DNA of 64,000 bases from GCA-003244245 sp963712995 (GTDB lineage Bacteria > Actinomycetota > Actinomycetes > Mycobacteriales > Pseudonocardiaceae): the NCBI GenBank assembly GCA_963712995.1, contig CAVQKH010000017.1, positions 1 to 64,000 on the forward strand, read 5' to 3'. The notes below the pieces were generated by a model. It saw only the letters and a list, made by a program, of their open reading frames with translations. It ran no database searches and was not told the DNA's origin. Position numbers and translations under genes: made by a program. Below, piece after piece: positions 8,566 through 16,409 of the stretch (position 1 is the first letter of the stretch; each line of letters opens with the position of its first letter).

Positions 8566-8721
8566 CTAGGGCAACCCTCCTGGGCAGACACCAGGCTTGT
8601 CTGGGCACGCCGGGCCCGCCAGAGCAGCAGGAGCGCCTGCCAGCACGACAGTCGAGGCCAGAAGAAGCGCCGTGACCGCCTGCACCAAGCGTCGGACCGA
8701 TGACCGCGCCTCGGTGCTCAT
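8566..8721 (-). CDS. Small secreted peptide with signal sequence (51 aa)
   Basis: ATG at 8721 opens a 51-codon frame. GAGGAG lies nine bases upstream; a second ATG at 8730 abuts this site and is therefore unlikely. The N-terminus has RR at about residues 10-11, a hydrophobic core from about 13 to 27 (VTALLLASTVVLAG) and an ALA cleavage site, leaving a predicted 16-residue product GPACPDKPGVCPGGLP with two Cys that could form a disulfide. The sequence is short for automatic gene finding, but codon use and features are coherent. Function unknown; no processing or export genes are adjacent. Confidence 0.7.
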   Translation of the reverse strand: MSTEARSSVRRLVQAVTALLLASTVVLAGAPAALAGPACPDKPGVCPGGLP

Positions 8722-8889
8722 CGTGATCATCTCCTCGGTGCACACGAATGCAAAGCACTACCGGCACATGCGATGCCACCGTTGCAGGTGTCTGAGCTGA
8801 AGCCCGGATCTTACCGTCGGTGTCGGCGTTCATCAAGCCCGCTGCTCATCAAACCCGCTGAGCCAGCGGCCTGCTCGTCGCGAATGCCG

Positions 8890-9840
8890 CTAGCGATGAG
8901 CTCCCAACGCTGCGACGAGGCGGTCCACCGGGGTACCCAGACCCCAGGTGCGCTGGAGCGCGCTGAGCCTCGTGGGGTCGGCGGGAGCGGCAGGCAGTGC
9001 GTCGTCGCGATCCTGCGCTACCGGGGCGTCAGTCGCCACTCGCACCACGGTGGGTGCCACCTCCAGGTAGCCCCGGGCGGCCCGCAGCTTGGCTCGGACC
9101 CCCGAGGCGAGCGCTGATCCGGGATCATCCAGGGCCACCAGCAGGCTTTCCACCGAGCCGAATCGGCTGATCAGCGTGGCTGCGGTCTTCTCCCCGATGC
9201 CAGGCACGCCGGGCAGCCCGTCAGAGGGGTCGCCGCGCAGCGCGGCGAGCGCGGCGTAGGCCGGGCCGGCGCCGGTTTCCGGCAGCCCATACCTGTGGGC
9301 GAGCTCGGGCGGGCCGATCACCTCCGCCTTCGCCAGCCCGCGCCCGACGTAGACCACCCGCACTGGAGTCGGCTCGGTGCGCACCACTTGGAACAGGTCG
9401 CGGTCGCCGCTGACCACCTCGACCGGATCGCGGCGCTCGGCGGCGGCCAGCGCACCGATGACGTCATCGGCCTCGTACCCTTGCGCGCCGGCGGTGGCCA
9501 GGCCAGCGGCGGCCAACAGCTCCAGGATCAGTGGAACCTGCGGGCTCAGCGTGTCCGGCACCTGCTCGATGTCGGGGCCGCCAGGCCCGGTCTGTTCCGC
9601 GACTCGGTGCGCTTTGTAGGACGGGATCGCCGCGACCCGGAAAGCCGGCCGCCAGTCCAGGTCCAGACAGGCGACCAGGCGGGACGGGCGGCGCAGCTCG
9701 ATGAGTCGAGCGACCATGTCGGTGAAGCCGCGCACCGCATTCACCGGTGTGCCGTCCGGGGCAGTGATCGACTCTGGGACCCCGTGGTAGGCCCGGAAGT
9801 ACAGGCTCGCGGCGTCGAGAAGTAGCAGGGGGGCGTCCAT
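8890..9840 (-). CDS. 5'-3' exonuclease (FEN/Pol I-type)
   Basis: 316 residues, the usual size of stand-alone 5'-3' exonucleases. Acidic metal ligands are in place: LLLDAASLYFRAY at the N-terminus, GYEADDVIGAL and VSGDRDLFQVV in the middle, and PSDGLPGVPGIGEKTA, the helix-hairpin-helix DNA-binding motif, near residue 205. ATG at 9840 starts the canonical protein; an ATG seven codons upstream lacks family support. It would remove RNA primers or flaps. It is divergently transcribed from the M24 peptidase, with a shared 50-bp promoter interval. Confidence 0.9.
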   Translation of the reverse strand: MDAPLLLLDAASLYFRAYHGVPESITAPDGTPVNAVRGFTDMVARLIELRRPSRLVACLDLDWRPAFRVAAIPSYKAHRVAEQTGPGGPDIEQVPDTLSPQVPLILELLAAAGLATAGAQGYEADDVIGALAAAERRDPVEVVSGDRDLFQVVRTEPTPVRVVYVGRGLAKAEVIGPPELAHRYGLPETGAGPAYAALAALRGDPSDGLPGVPGIGEKTAATLISRFGSVESLLVALDDPGSALASGVRAKLRAARGYLEVAPTVVRVATDAPVAQDRDDALPAAPADPTRLSALQRTWGLGTPVDRLVAALGAHR

Positions 9841-9878
9841 GACCGCAGAGCCTGCCAGCACGCGCCGGTGGCGCGTCC

Positions 9879-9884
9879 TAGGCT
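9879..9884 (+). promoter_or_regulatory. -10 element of a probable leaderless promoter
   Basis: TAGGCT lies six bases before the GTG start at 9891. Many actinobacterial genes without a ribosome-binding site have TANNNT about seven bases before the start codon and are transcribed from its first base. The same hexamer stands before lnt at 42078. Confidence 0.45.
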
Positions 9885-9890
9885 TGTGCT

Positions 9891-11021
9891 GTGACTACCG
9901 CAATCGACACCTTCACCTCCCGCCTGGCCCGGGCGCGGGAGACCACCCGGCGCGCCGGCTTGGACGCCCTATTGCTCAGTCCCGGCCCGGATCTGCGCTA
10001 CCTGGTAGGGGTCGGTGGCGACTCCCATGAGCGGCTGACCTGCCTGGTGTTGCCCGCTGATGGGGATCCGGCGGTGGTGGTCCCGGCGCTGGAACGGCCC
10101 GGGCTGGAGGGCACCCCCGTTGTCGAGCTCGGTCTGGCGATCGTCGAGTGGCCCGACGGGGCGGATCCGTACGCACTGCTCGCCGATATTTTAGGTAGCT
10201 CCGTGTTACAGCCGGCCCGGGTCGCGTTGGCAGATGCGATGCCCGCGGCGCATGTGCTGGCGCTGCGGTCCGCGCTGCCGGACTGCGTGCAGGAGCTGGC
10301 CTCGACGGTTCTGGGGCCGCTGCGGATGTGCAAGGACAACACCGAGATCACCGCGTTGGCCGCCGCCGGCCAGGCCATCGACCGGGTGCACGCTCGGATG
10401 GGGGAGTGGCTTCGGGTCGGTCGGACCGAGGCACAGGTCGGTGCCGATATCGCCGCCGCGATCGTCGCCGAGGGGCACACCACGGCGGCATTCGTGATCG
10501 TCGGCTCCGGTCCGCACGGAGCGAGCCCACACCACGACGTCTCCGACCGGGTGGTGCAACCCGGGGACCTGGTGGTGGTCGACATCGGCGGGCCGACCCC
10601 GGAGGGCTACTACTCCGACTGCACCCGCACCTACAGCATGGGTGAGCCGGCCCATGCTGAGGTTGCCGATTGCTACGCGGTGTTGCAGGCTGCGCAGGAG
10701 GCTGCGGTGGCGGCGGTCGCGCCGGGAACGACCGCTCAGCTCGTCGACGCCGCTGCCCGAACCCCGATCACCGACGCCGGTTTCGGCGAACGGTTCATTC
10801 ACCGCACCGGTCACGGGATCGGGCTGGAGGTGCATGAGCGGCCCTACATCGTGGCCGGTAACGACCTGGTACTCGAGACTGGAATGGCGTTCAGCATCGA
10901 GCCGGGTATCTACCTGCCCGGTCGCTGGGGGGCCCGGATCGAGGACATCGTGGTGGTCGAGGGCACCGGTGCGAGGCGGCTCAACCACCGCCCGCGCGAC
11001 CTCGCCGTGCTACCGGCGTGA
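9891..11021 (+). CDS. M24 family metallopeptidase (Xaa-Pro dipeptidase-like)
   Basis: 376 residues with a creatinase-like N-terminal domain (1-150) and a pita-bread catalytic domain. Metal ligands are visible in order: Asp in VVVDIGG, Asp in SDCTRTY, His in HRTGHGIGLE, Glu in FSIEPGIYL and Glu in ARIEDIV. It should hydrolyse Xaa-Pro dipeptides or N-terminal Xaa-Pro bonds in the cytoplasm. The start is GTG; no ribosome-binding site is present, in keeping with the leaderless promoter. Pairing with an exonuclease gene is common in actinobacteria and does not imply shared function. Confidence 0.9.
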   Translation: MTTAIDTFTSRLARARETTRRAGLDALLLSPGPDLRYLVGVGGDSHERLTCLVLPADGDPAVVVPALERPGLEGTPVVELGLAIVEWPDGADPYALLADILGSSVLQPARVALADAMPAAHVLALRSALPDCVQELASTVLGPLRMCKDNTEITALAAAGQAIDRVHARMGEWLRVGRTEAQVGADIAAAIVAEGHTTAAFVIVGSGPHGASPHHDVSDRVVQPGDLVVVDIGGPTPEGYYSDCTRTYSMGEPAHAEVADCYAVLQAAQEAAVAAVAPGTTAQLVDAAARTPITDAGFGERFIHRTGHGIGLEVHERPYIVAGNDLVLETGMAFSIEPGIYLPGRWGARIEDIVVVEGTGARRLNHRPRDLAVLPA

Positions 11022-11125
11022 GCCGTGCCGGCCTCCTAGCGGAAAATAATCCCAGGATAGGTGAGAAGTCGGCAATCGAGGTTTAACCCCCATTCGCCAT
11101 TGGTCACATGGAGTAAACGCGGCTG

Positions 11126-11146
11126 TAACGAATCTGGCGTTATGGT
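11126..11146 (+). promoter_or_regulatory. Inverted repeat overlapping a possible -10 box before the protoglobin gene
   Basis: TAACG (11126-11130), seven bases, then CGTTA (11138-11142), with TATGGT at 11141-11146 as a candidate -10. An operator over a promoter would fit, but the arms are only five bases. Confidence 0.3.
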
Positions 11147-11238
11147 TTGGAATGTGGCGAGGGGGCATCTGGTCTTAGCGCTGCGTCCAGGTTCTTGCCC
11201 TCACGAGCATTCAATGCTGACCGAGAGGGAGAATGATC

Positions 11239-12342
11239 ATGACCATAGGAAGTCGGATCGACGAAGTCCGCGAAGTCGAAGGATACGATCGACTGGTAAC
11301 GCCAGAATTCTCCACACTTGCCGGTTTTGCCGGATTCGGCACGTATGAGGCAGTGGCCGTGCAAGAGACAGGTAAGGATATCGCAGGTCTGATCGACGGT
11401 ATCCCGGAGGCAATAACTTCCTACCTCATGATGCACCCGAAATCCGCACCGCTGATGGGCGGATCGGACCCACCAGTCAGCGAGCCGCTAATCAAGGAGT
11501 GGCTGGATAGAACGATCGCCGGACCATATGATGGTGAGCTGGCCGGCTTCGTTCGGGAGATCTGCCATCTCGGCGGAAAGGACGTCACTTTCCCGGGAGT
11601 ACGGATACCGCTTCCGCCGCAGCTCGTCCTGGCTCTCACCGCCTGGTTACAGGGAAAGGTCCTGGAGGTCATGGGTGAGACCTTCGACGTCTCCACCGTC
11701 TCTGCGGCCGGGGCAGCCTGGATGAACCAGTTCATGTTGCAGCTCGGGATCATTCTCGAACCCAGCCTGGCGGAGCCGGATGCTCCTCTAGGGCGTCATG
11801 ACGCCGCGGAATTTCATCCGTACGCGGATTTTGCGGGGTTCGGTTCCAGGGAGGCAACGATCCTGCGTAAGACCGGCCCGCTACTGGGACCAGCTGCCGA
11901 CGGCGTGGTCACCCTCGCCTACGACTACCTGCTGTCCCGCCCGGAGTCGGCCGGATACTTCCAGGATGCCTCCCATCTGACGGAGCGCAAGATGACTCTC
12001 AAAGGGTGGTGGTCCAAGACGGCCAACAAACCGATGGACGGCGATTTCCACGCCTACATGTCCAAAGTGGCCGACGCGCACGTCAAAAACGGAGGAATGC
12101 ATCCGCACGTGGTCATTCCGGCCGATCTGACCATTGCCCTCATGGGGTGGGTCGAGATGAGAGTCATGACGGCGTTGAACACCATCGCTCCGGACGACGA
12201 CGGTGGCTATGTCTTCGGTCAGCTCCCCGAGCCGCCAGCGGCCGCCGCGGTGGGCAAGGTGTGGATGCGGATGTTGACCTTGCAGCTGGGGATTCTGCTC
12301 AAGCCCTATCTCGCTTTTCCCACCGCACCAGCGGCCGCCTGA
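11239..12342 (+). CDS. Tandem two-domain protoglobin-like protein
   Basis: 367 residues from ATG 11239, which has AGGGAG seven bases upstream; an ATG two codons earlier is too close to it. Two similar halves, about residues 20-170 and 190-350, each show a globin-sensor/protoglobin pattern: a helix ending LAGFAGFGTYEA or DFAGFGSREATIL, a region YLMMHPKSAPL or YLLSRPESAGYF, and a final block IPLPPQLVLALTAWLQ or IPADLTIALMGWVEMRV. A possible proximal His is His110 (REICHLGG) and His281 (ADAHVKNGG), but alignment is uncertain. Known protoglobins bind haem and O2, CO or NO. No output domain is fused, so a sensor or gas-binding role is inference. The distance between half-copies suggests internal duplication. 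Confidence 0.7.
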   Translation: MTIGSRIDEVREVEGYDRLVTPEFSTLAGFAGFGTYEAVAVQETGKDIAGLIDGIPEAITSYLMMHPKSAPLMGGSDPPVSEPLIKEWLDRTIAGPYDGELAGFVREICHLGGKDVTFPGVRIPLPPQLVLALTAWLQGKVLEVMGETFDVSTVSAAGAAWMNQFMLQLGIILEPSLAEPDAPLGRHDAAEFHPYADFAGFGSREATILRKTGPLLGPAADGVVTLAYDYLLSRPESAGYFQDASHLTERKMTLKGWWSKTANKPMDGDFHAYMSKVADAHVKNGGMHPHVVIPADLTIALMGWVEMRVMTALNTIAPDDDGGYVFGQLPEPPAAAAVGKVWMRMLTLQLGILLKPYLAFPTAPAAA

Positions 12343-12365
12343 CGCCTCGGCCTCCGGCGCACGTC

Positions 12366-12396
12366 GGCGTCCACGTCAAAGGTTGACGTGGACGCC
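12366..12396 (+). terminator. Hairpin terminator after the protoglobin gene
   Basis: A perfect 14-bp stem, GGCGTCCACGTCAA with TTGACGTGGACGCC, closes on an AGG loop 24 bases after the stop. There is no T tract, as is common in actinobacterial terminators. Confidence 0.6.
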
Positions 12397-12465
12397 CGAT
12401 CTCGGGCGTTCTCAGCACCGTTTTCGGGTGTCCCCGACGTCAGATCGGGGTACTCATCGATGCGG

Positions 12466-12489
12466 CACTGTCTCTACACAGAGACAGTG
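12466..12489. promoter_or_regulatory. 10-bp inverted repeat upstream of the PspC-domain gene
   Basis: CACTGTCTCT and AGAGACAGTG pair perfectly around ACAC, 26 bases before the gene start. It may be an operator or an RNA hairpin in the leader. A smaller hairpin, CCCCGA with TCGGGG (12432-12450), lies just before. Confidence 0.4.
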
Positions 12490-12515
12490 GAGTTAGCCGC
12501 ACGGAGGAGGATTCG

Positions 12516-12707
12516 ATGAGTACCACAACACTGACTCGCCCACAAGAGGGCAAGGTCATCGCTGGGGTCTGCGCCGGTATCGCCGAGCGGTACGGCTGGA
12601 ACGCCAACGTGGTCCGGCTGCTGTTCGTGCTCTCCTGCCTGCTTCCTGGGCCGCAGTTCGTGGCCTACCTGGCGCTGTGGGTGCTGATGCCCAAGCAGAA
12701 GTACTGA
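12516..12707 (+). CDS. PspC-domain membrane protein
   Basis: 63 residues with the PspC signature: EGKVIAGVCAGIAERYGWN, then a hydrophobic segment VRLLFVLSCLLPGPQFVAYLALWVLMP. GGAGGAGG lies nine bases before ATG. PspC-type proteins sense or respond to membrane stress; short stand-alone forms with one or two membrane segments are frequent in actinobacteria. Its stop is seven bases from the end of hypB on the opposite strand. Confidence 0.85.
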   Translation: MSTTTLTRPQEGKVIAGVCAGIAERYGWNANVVRLLFVLSCLLPGPQFVAYLALWVLMPKQKY

Positions 12708-12713
12708 GACCGG

Positions 12714-13421
12714 TTATGGGAGGCGCGCGCGCAACCAGCCGTACCAGTCGGCGATGCCGTCGCCGGTCGTGGCCGACAGCTCCAGCACCTCGACTCCTGG
12801 GTTCGCCCGCCGGGCGCCGTCCAGGAAGTCGGCGACGTCGAAATTGACGTACGGCAGTAGATCGATCTTGTTGAGCAGCACCAGGTCAGCGGCGCGGAAC
12901 ATCTGCGGGTACTTCCGCGGCTTCTCCGCGCCCTCGGTGACCGAGGTGATGACCACCCGGGCCTGTTCACCGAGGTCGAACAACGCCGGGCACACCAGAT
13001 TGCCGACGTTCTCGATCAGCACGACTGAACCCTCCGGCGGGTTGAGCGTCAGGAGTCCACCGGCGAGCATCTTTGCGTCGAGATGGCAGCCGGATCCGGT
13101 GTTGATCTGCACCGCGGGGGCGCCGGTGGCCCTGATCCGGTCCGCGTCCAGGACCGTCTCCTGGTCACCTTCGATGACCGATATCCGCATGTCGGCGCCC
13201 AATTCCCGGATGGTCCGCTCAAGCAGCGTGGTCTTGCCCGCTCCCGGTGAGCTCATCAGGTTCAGCGCGAGGATGCTGCGCTCCGCCAACCACTTGCGGT
13301 TGTGCTCGGCAAGTGCGTCATTGCGAGCCAGCACCGCCTGCTCGAGCGTGACCGTTCGCGTCTCGGAGTGACCGTGCCCATGACCATGCGCATGGTCGTG
13401 CGCATGATCATGGCAGGTCAT
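12714..13421 (-). CDS. hypB: Hydrogenase nickel incorporation GTPase HypB
   Basis: 235 residues. The N-terminus is a His-rich nickel-storing tail, DHAHDHAHGHGHGH. The GTPase core has SPGAGKTTLLE (P-loop), GDQETVLDADR, a GCHLDAKM zinc/nickel site and NKIDLLPY (G4). HypB inserts nickel into the hydrogenase large subunit with HypA in a GTP-dependent step. It follows hypA on the same strand 45 bases downstream. Its genes are on the opposite side of hypF from the main hydrogenase operon. Confidence 0.95.
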   Translation of the reverse strand: MTCHDHAHDHAHGHGHGHSETRTVTLEQAVLARNDALAEHNRKWLAERSILALNLMSSPGAGKTTLLERTIRELGADMRISVIEGDQETVLDADRIRATGAPAVQINTGSGCHLDAKMLAGGLLTLNPPEGSVVLIENVGNLVCPALFDLGEQARVVITSVTEGAEKPRKYPQMFRAADLVLLNKIDLLPYVNFDVADFLDGARRANPGVEVLELSATTGDGIADWYGWLRARLP

Positions 13422-13466
13422 GATCTTCGATGACGGTCTCGCCGGAGCACCCGCACGTTGCGCACA

Positions 13467-13799
13467 TCAGACCAGTACCTCGACTTCCCGGATCTTGAGT
13501 TCTTCTCCCGCAAGGAGTTCCCGGTTCGCGCTGCCACACTCACACAGCACGAGTAGGTCGTTGAGCACGAACTCCGCGCCGCAGTCCCGGCAGCGGGCCT
13601 TCCCGGTGGGTTGGACGATCTCCAACGACGCCCCTTCGAGCGGGGTGCCCTCGGTGACAAGATCGAAGCAGAACCGGACCGAGTCGGCCACCACACCGGA
13701 CAGCGTGCCGATCTCCAGGCACACCCGTCGTATCTGCTTATCGCCCATCCGGTCGCATACCGCCTGGATCACGCTCTGGGTGATCGCCATCTCGTGCAA
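13467..13799 (-). CDS. hypA: Hydrogenase nickel metallochaperone HypA
   Basis: 110 residues starting MHEMAITQSVI, in which His2 is the nickel ligand. A zinc ribbon is formed by CRDCGAEF and LCECGSANRE. It delivers nickel to HypB and the hydrogenase large subunit precursor. It is divergent from hypF, whose start is 75 bases away, so the two units share a control region. Confidence 0.95.
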   Translation of the reverse strand: MHEMAITQSVIQAVCDRMGDKQIRRVCLEIGTLSGVVADSVRFCFDLVTEGTPLEGASLEIVQPTGKARCRDCGAEFVLNDLLVLCECGSANRELLAGEELKIREVEVLV

Positions 13800-13874
13800 G
13801 AAGAAACCCTCCTCGGCTCAGCACCCAGTGCATCCCCCTGCGGGGATCTTGTCAAGGGCGGGAGAATCCCTGCT

Positions 13875-16190
13875 GTGCAGCCCAGTATCCCAGTGAGAAC
13901 CAGTATCCCAGTAGAAAACTGTATCCGAGTTGCGGTGCGGGTCGAGGGCGTCGTGCAAGGTGTGGGGTTCCGGCCTTACGTCCACGGCTTGGCGCAGCGT
14001 CTTGGCCTGTCCGGTCGGGTCGGTAACGACACCGCCGGGGTCTTCATGGAGGTCGAGGGAGCCGAGCAGGCGGTCAGCGAGTTCCTCGCGGCGCTGCCGG
14101 CGCAGGCTCCACCGCTAGCCGTCATTGAGGAGGTGCGCACCCATCCGCTGTCCCCCACCGGGGAGCCGGGTTTCCACATCGTGTCCAGCAACGCCACCGG
14201 CCGGCGGGACACCTTGATCTCCGCTGACACCGCGACCTGCGCCGATTGCCTTCGTGAGCTGGCCGACCCCACCGACCGCCGTTTCGACTACCCGTTCATC
14301 AACTGCACGAACTGCGGTCCGAGATTCACCATCGTGCGGGACGTGCCCTACGACCGGCCCTTCACCACGATGGCACCGTTCACGATGTGCCAGGCCTGCG
14401 CCACCGAGTACCACGATCCCGCGGACCGGCGTTTCCACGCCCAGCCGGTGTGCTGCCCAGCCTGCGGGCCCCGGCTGCGGCTGCTCGATGCCAGCGGTGC
14501 CGAGCAACCCGGTGAGCCGCTGGCCGCGGCCGCGGCGTTGCTGAGCGGCGGGGCGGTGCTGGCGGTCAAGGGGCTCGGTGGGTTCCACGTCGCGGCACTG
14601 GCCTCCGACGCTGCCGCGACGGCTCTGTTGCGCGAGCGCAAGCACCGCGAGGACAAGCCGTTTGCGGTGATGGTGGCCGATCTGGACACCGCACACCAGC
14701 TGTGTGTGCTCGATCCGGTGGGGGAGCAGGTGCTGGCCGGGCGGCGGCGGCCGGTGGTGCTGCTGCCGCGACGCCCGCAGGCGCCCGTCGCGCCGGCTGT
14801 CGCGCCGGGAAATCGCAACCTGGGCCTGATGCTGCCCTACACCCCGCTGCATCACCTGCTGCTGCGTGATACCGCCGGACCCATCGTGCTGACCAGCGGC
14901 AACATCTCCGACGAGCCGATCGCCTATCAGGACGGCGACGCGCGCCGGCGGCTGACCGGGATCGCGGATGCATACCTGACACACGACCGGGCGATCCACA
15001 TGCGCACCGACGACTCGGTGGTGCGGATCTTCCGTGGAGCTGAGCTGCCGGTGCGGCGCTCCCGCGGCTACGCACCCGAACCACTGAGCCTCGCACAACC
15101 GGTGCCCCGGCCGATCCTGGGCTGCGGCGCCGAACTCAAGAGCACGTTCTGCCTGGCCCGCGGGCGGCACGCGTTCCTGTCCCACCACATCGGGGATCTG
15201 GAGAACTACGAGACCTTGCGCTCCTACACCGAGGGCGTGGCGCACTTCCGGCGGTTGTTCGATGTGACGCCGGAGGTCGCGGCCTACGACCTGCATCCGG
15301 AGTACCTGTCCACCAAGTACGCCCTCGAGCTGGCCGAGATGGAACTGGTGGGAGTGCAACATCACCACGCGCATATCGCGTCCTGTCTGGCCGACAACGG
15401 TGCGGCCGGCCCCGTGCTGGGAGTGGCCTTCGACGGGACGGGCTATGGCAGCGACGGCACCTTGTGGGGTGGCGAGTTCCTGCTGGCCGACCTGACCGGT
15501 TTCCAGCGGCTGGCGCACCTGGTCCCGGTCCCGCTGCCCGGTGGCGCCGCCGCCATCCGGCAGCCCTGGCGGATGGCCGCCGCCTACCTGGGCTCCGACG
15601 CGCCGCCGGAGCTGATGCGGCGCAACGCCCAGCACTGGGACGCGGTGCTGGCGATGGCCGCCCGTGGAGTGAACGCCCCGCTCACCTCCAGCGCCGGACG
15701 GCTGTTCGACGCGGTCGCAGCGATCCTCGGGATCCGCGACTCGATCAACTACGAGGGTCAGGCCGCGGTGGAGCTAGAGCAACGCGCCGACCCGACCGAG
15801 CTGGGAACCTACCCCGCCGCGATCAGCGAGGGCGGCCCTGCGCTGCATCTGCACGGGGCGGACCTGGTGCGCGCCGTGGTGGCCGACCAGCGGGCGGGGG
15901 TGGCCCCCGAGGTGATCGCCACCCGGTTCCATCACGGCCTCGCCGATGCGGTCGTCCGGGTATGCCTGATGCTGCGGGAGGCCACCGGAGTCGACGTCGC
16001 CGCTCTTTCCGGCGGGGTGTTCCAGAATGTGCTGCTGCTGGAGCGCACCGTGGCGAGCCTGGAGCAAGCGGGTTTCCAAGTCCTCACCCACCGCCGAGTG
16101 CCCCCCAACGACGCCGGCATCAGCCTCGGCCAGGTCGCCGTCGCCGCCGCATTACAACGATCTGAATCAGCTCCCCCCAGTTGTCGCTGA
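13875..16190 (+). CDS. hypF: Carbamoyltransferase HypF
   Basis: 771 residues from GTG at 13875; GGGAG is ten bases upstream. Domains in order: acylphosphatase (VEGVVQGVGFRP), two zinc fingers (CADCLRELADP...CTNC and CQACATEYHDP...CPAC), YrdC-like (KGLGGFHVAALA) and Kae1-like (HHHAHIASCL, SGGVFQN). HypF transfers a carbamoyl group from carbamoyl phosphate to the C-terminal Cys of HypE, the source of the cyanide ligands. The first residues include an 18-bp tandem repeat (13882-13917). GTG at 13893 is an alternative start that would remove most of the repeat. Confidence 0.93.
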   Translation: MQPSIPVRTSIPVENCIRVAVRVEGVVQGVGFRPYVHGLAQRLGLSGRVGNDTAGVFMEVEGAEQAVSEFLAALPAQAPPLAVIEEVRTHPLSPTGEPGFHIVSSNATGRRDTLISADTATCADCLRELADPTDRRFDYPFINCTNCGPRFTIVRDVPYDRPFTTMAPFTMCQACATEYHDPADRRFHAQPVCCPACGPRLRLLDASGAEQPGEPLAAAAALLSGGAVLAVKGLGGFHVAALASDAAATALLRERKHREDKPFAVMVADLDTAHQLCVLDPVGEQVLAGRRRPVVLLPRRPQAPVAPAVAPGNRNLGLMLPYTPLHHLLLRDTAGPIVLTSGNISDEPIAYQDGDARRRLTGIADAYLTHDRAIHMRTDDSVVRIFRGAELPVRRSRGYAPEPLSLAQPVPRPILGCGAELKSTFCLARGRHAFLSHHIGDLENYETLRSYTEGVAHFRRLFDVTPEVAAYDLHPEYLSTKYALELAEMELVGVQHHHAHIASCLADNGAAGPVLGVAFDGTGYGSDGTLWGGEFLLADLTGFQRLAHLVPVPLPGGAAAIRQPWRMAAAYLGSDAPPELMRRNAQHWDAVLAMAARGVNAPLTSSAGRLFDAVAAILGIRDSINYEGQAAVELEQRADPTELGTYPAAISEGGPALHLHGADLVRAVVADQRAGVAPEVIATRFHHGLADAVVRVCLMLREATGVDVAALSGGVFQNVLLLERTVASLEQAGFQVLTHRRVPPNDAGISLGQVAVAAALQRSESAPPSCR
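13882..13917 (+). repeat. 18-bp tandem duplication in the hypF start region
   Basis: CCAGTATCCCAGTGAGAA (13882-13899) is followed by CCAGTATCCCAGTAGAAA. It keeps frame and adds SIPVRTSIPVEN before the conserved acylphosphatase start. Similar 15/18-bp duplications occur in other genes of this window. Confidence 0.75.
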
Positions 16191-16409
16191 GCCGGTGATC
16201 TTGTGGTCAGCACCGAGAACGGAATAGGCCGCTGAGCGGCCATCCGCCTGACGGTGATCGGTCGTCGATCGGTCGCCACGGCGATGACGCGCCGACCGGC
16301 ACCAGATTCCCCTCCCGCTAGGCCGCCCGAACGCTGGGCGCCTACTGTGTGATTGAGACAGATGACGCCGAACACGACGTGAGCCGAGTCGCCCGGAGGT
16401 ACTGAATCC

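Noticed and set aside
8284..8703. 139-codon plus-strand frame over the secreted-peptide gene
   Set aside because: The opposite strand has a signal peptide, a stop and a ribosome-binding site; this frame has none of them.
14115..15635. 506-codon minus-strand open frame inside hypF
   Set aside because: Antisense to a fully recognisable hypF; composition is that of a shadow frame.
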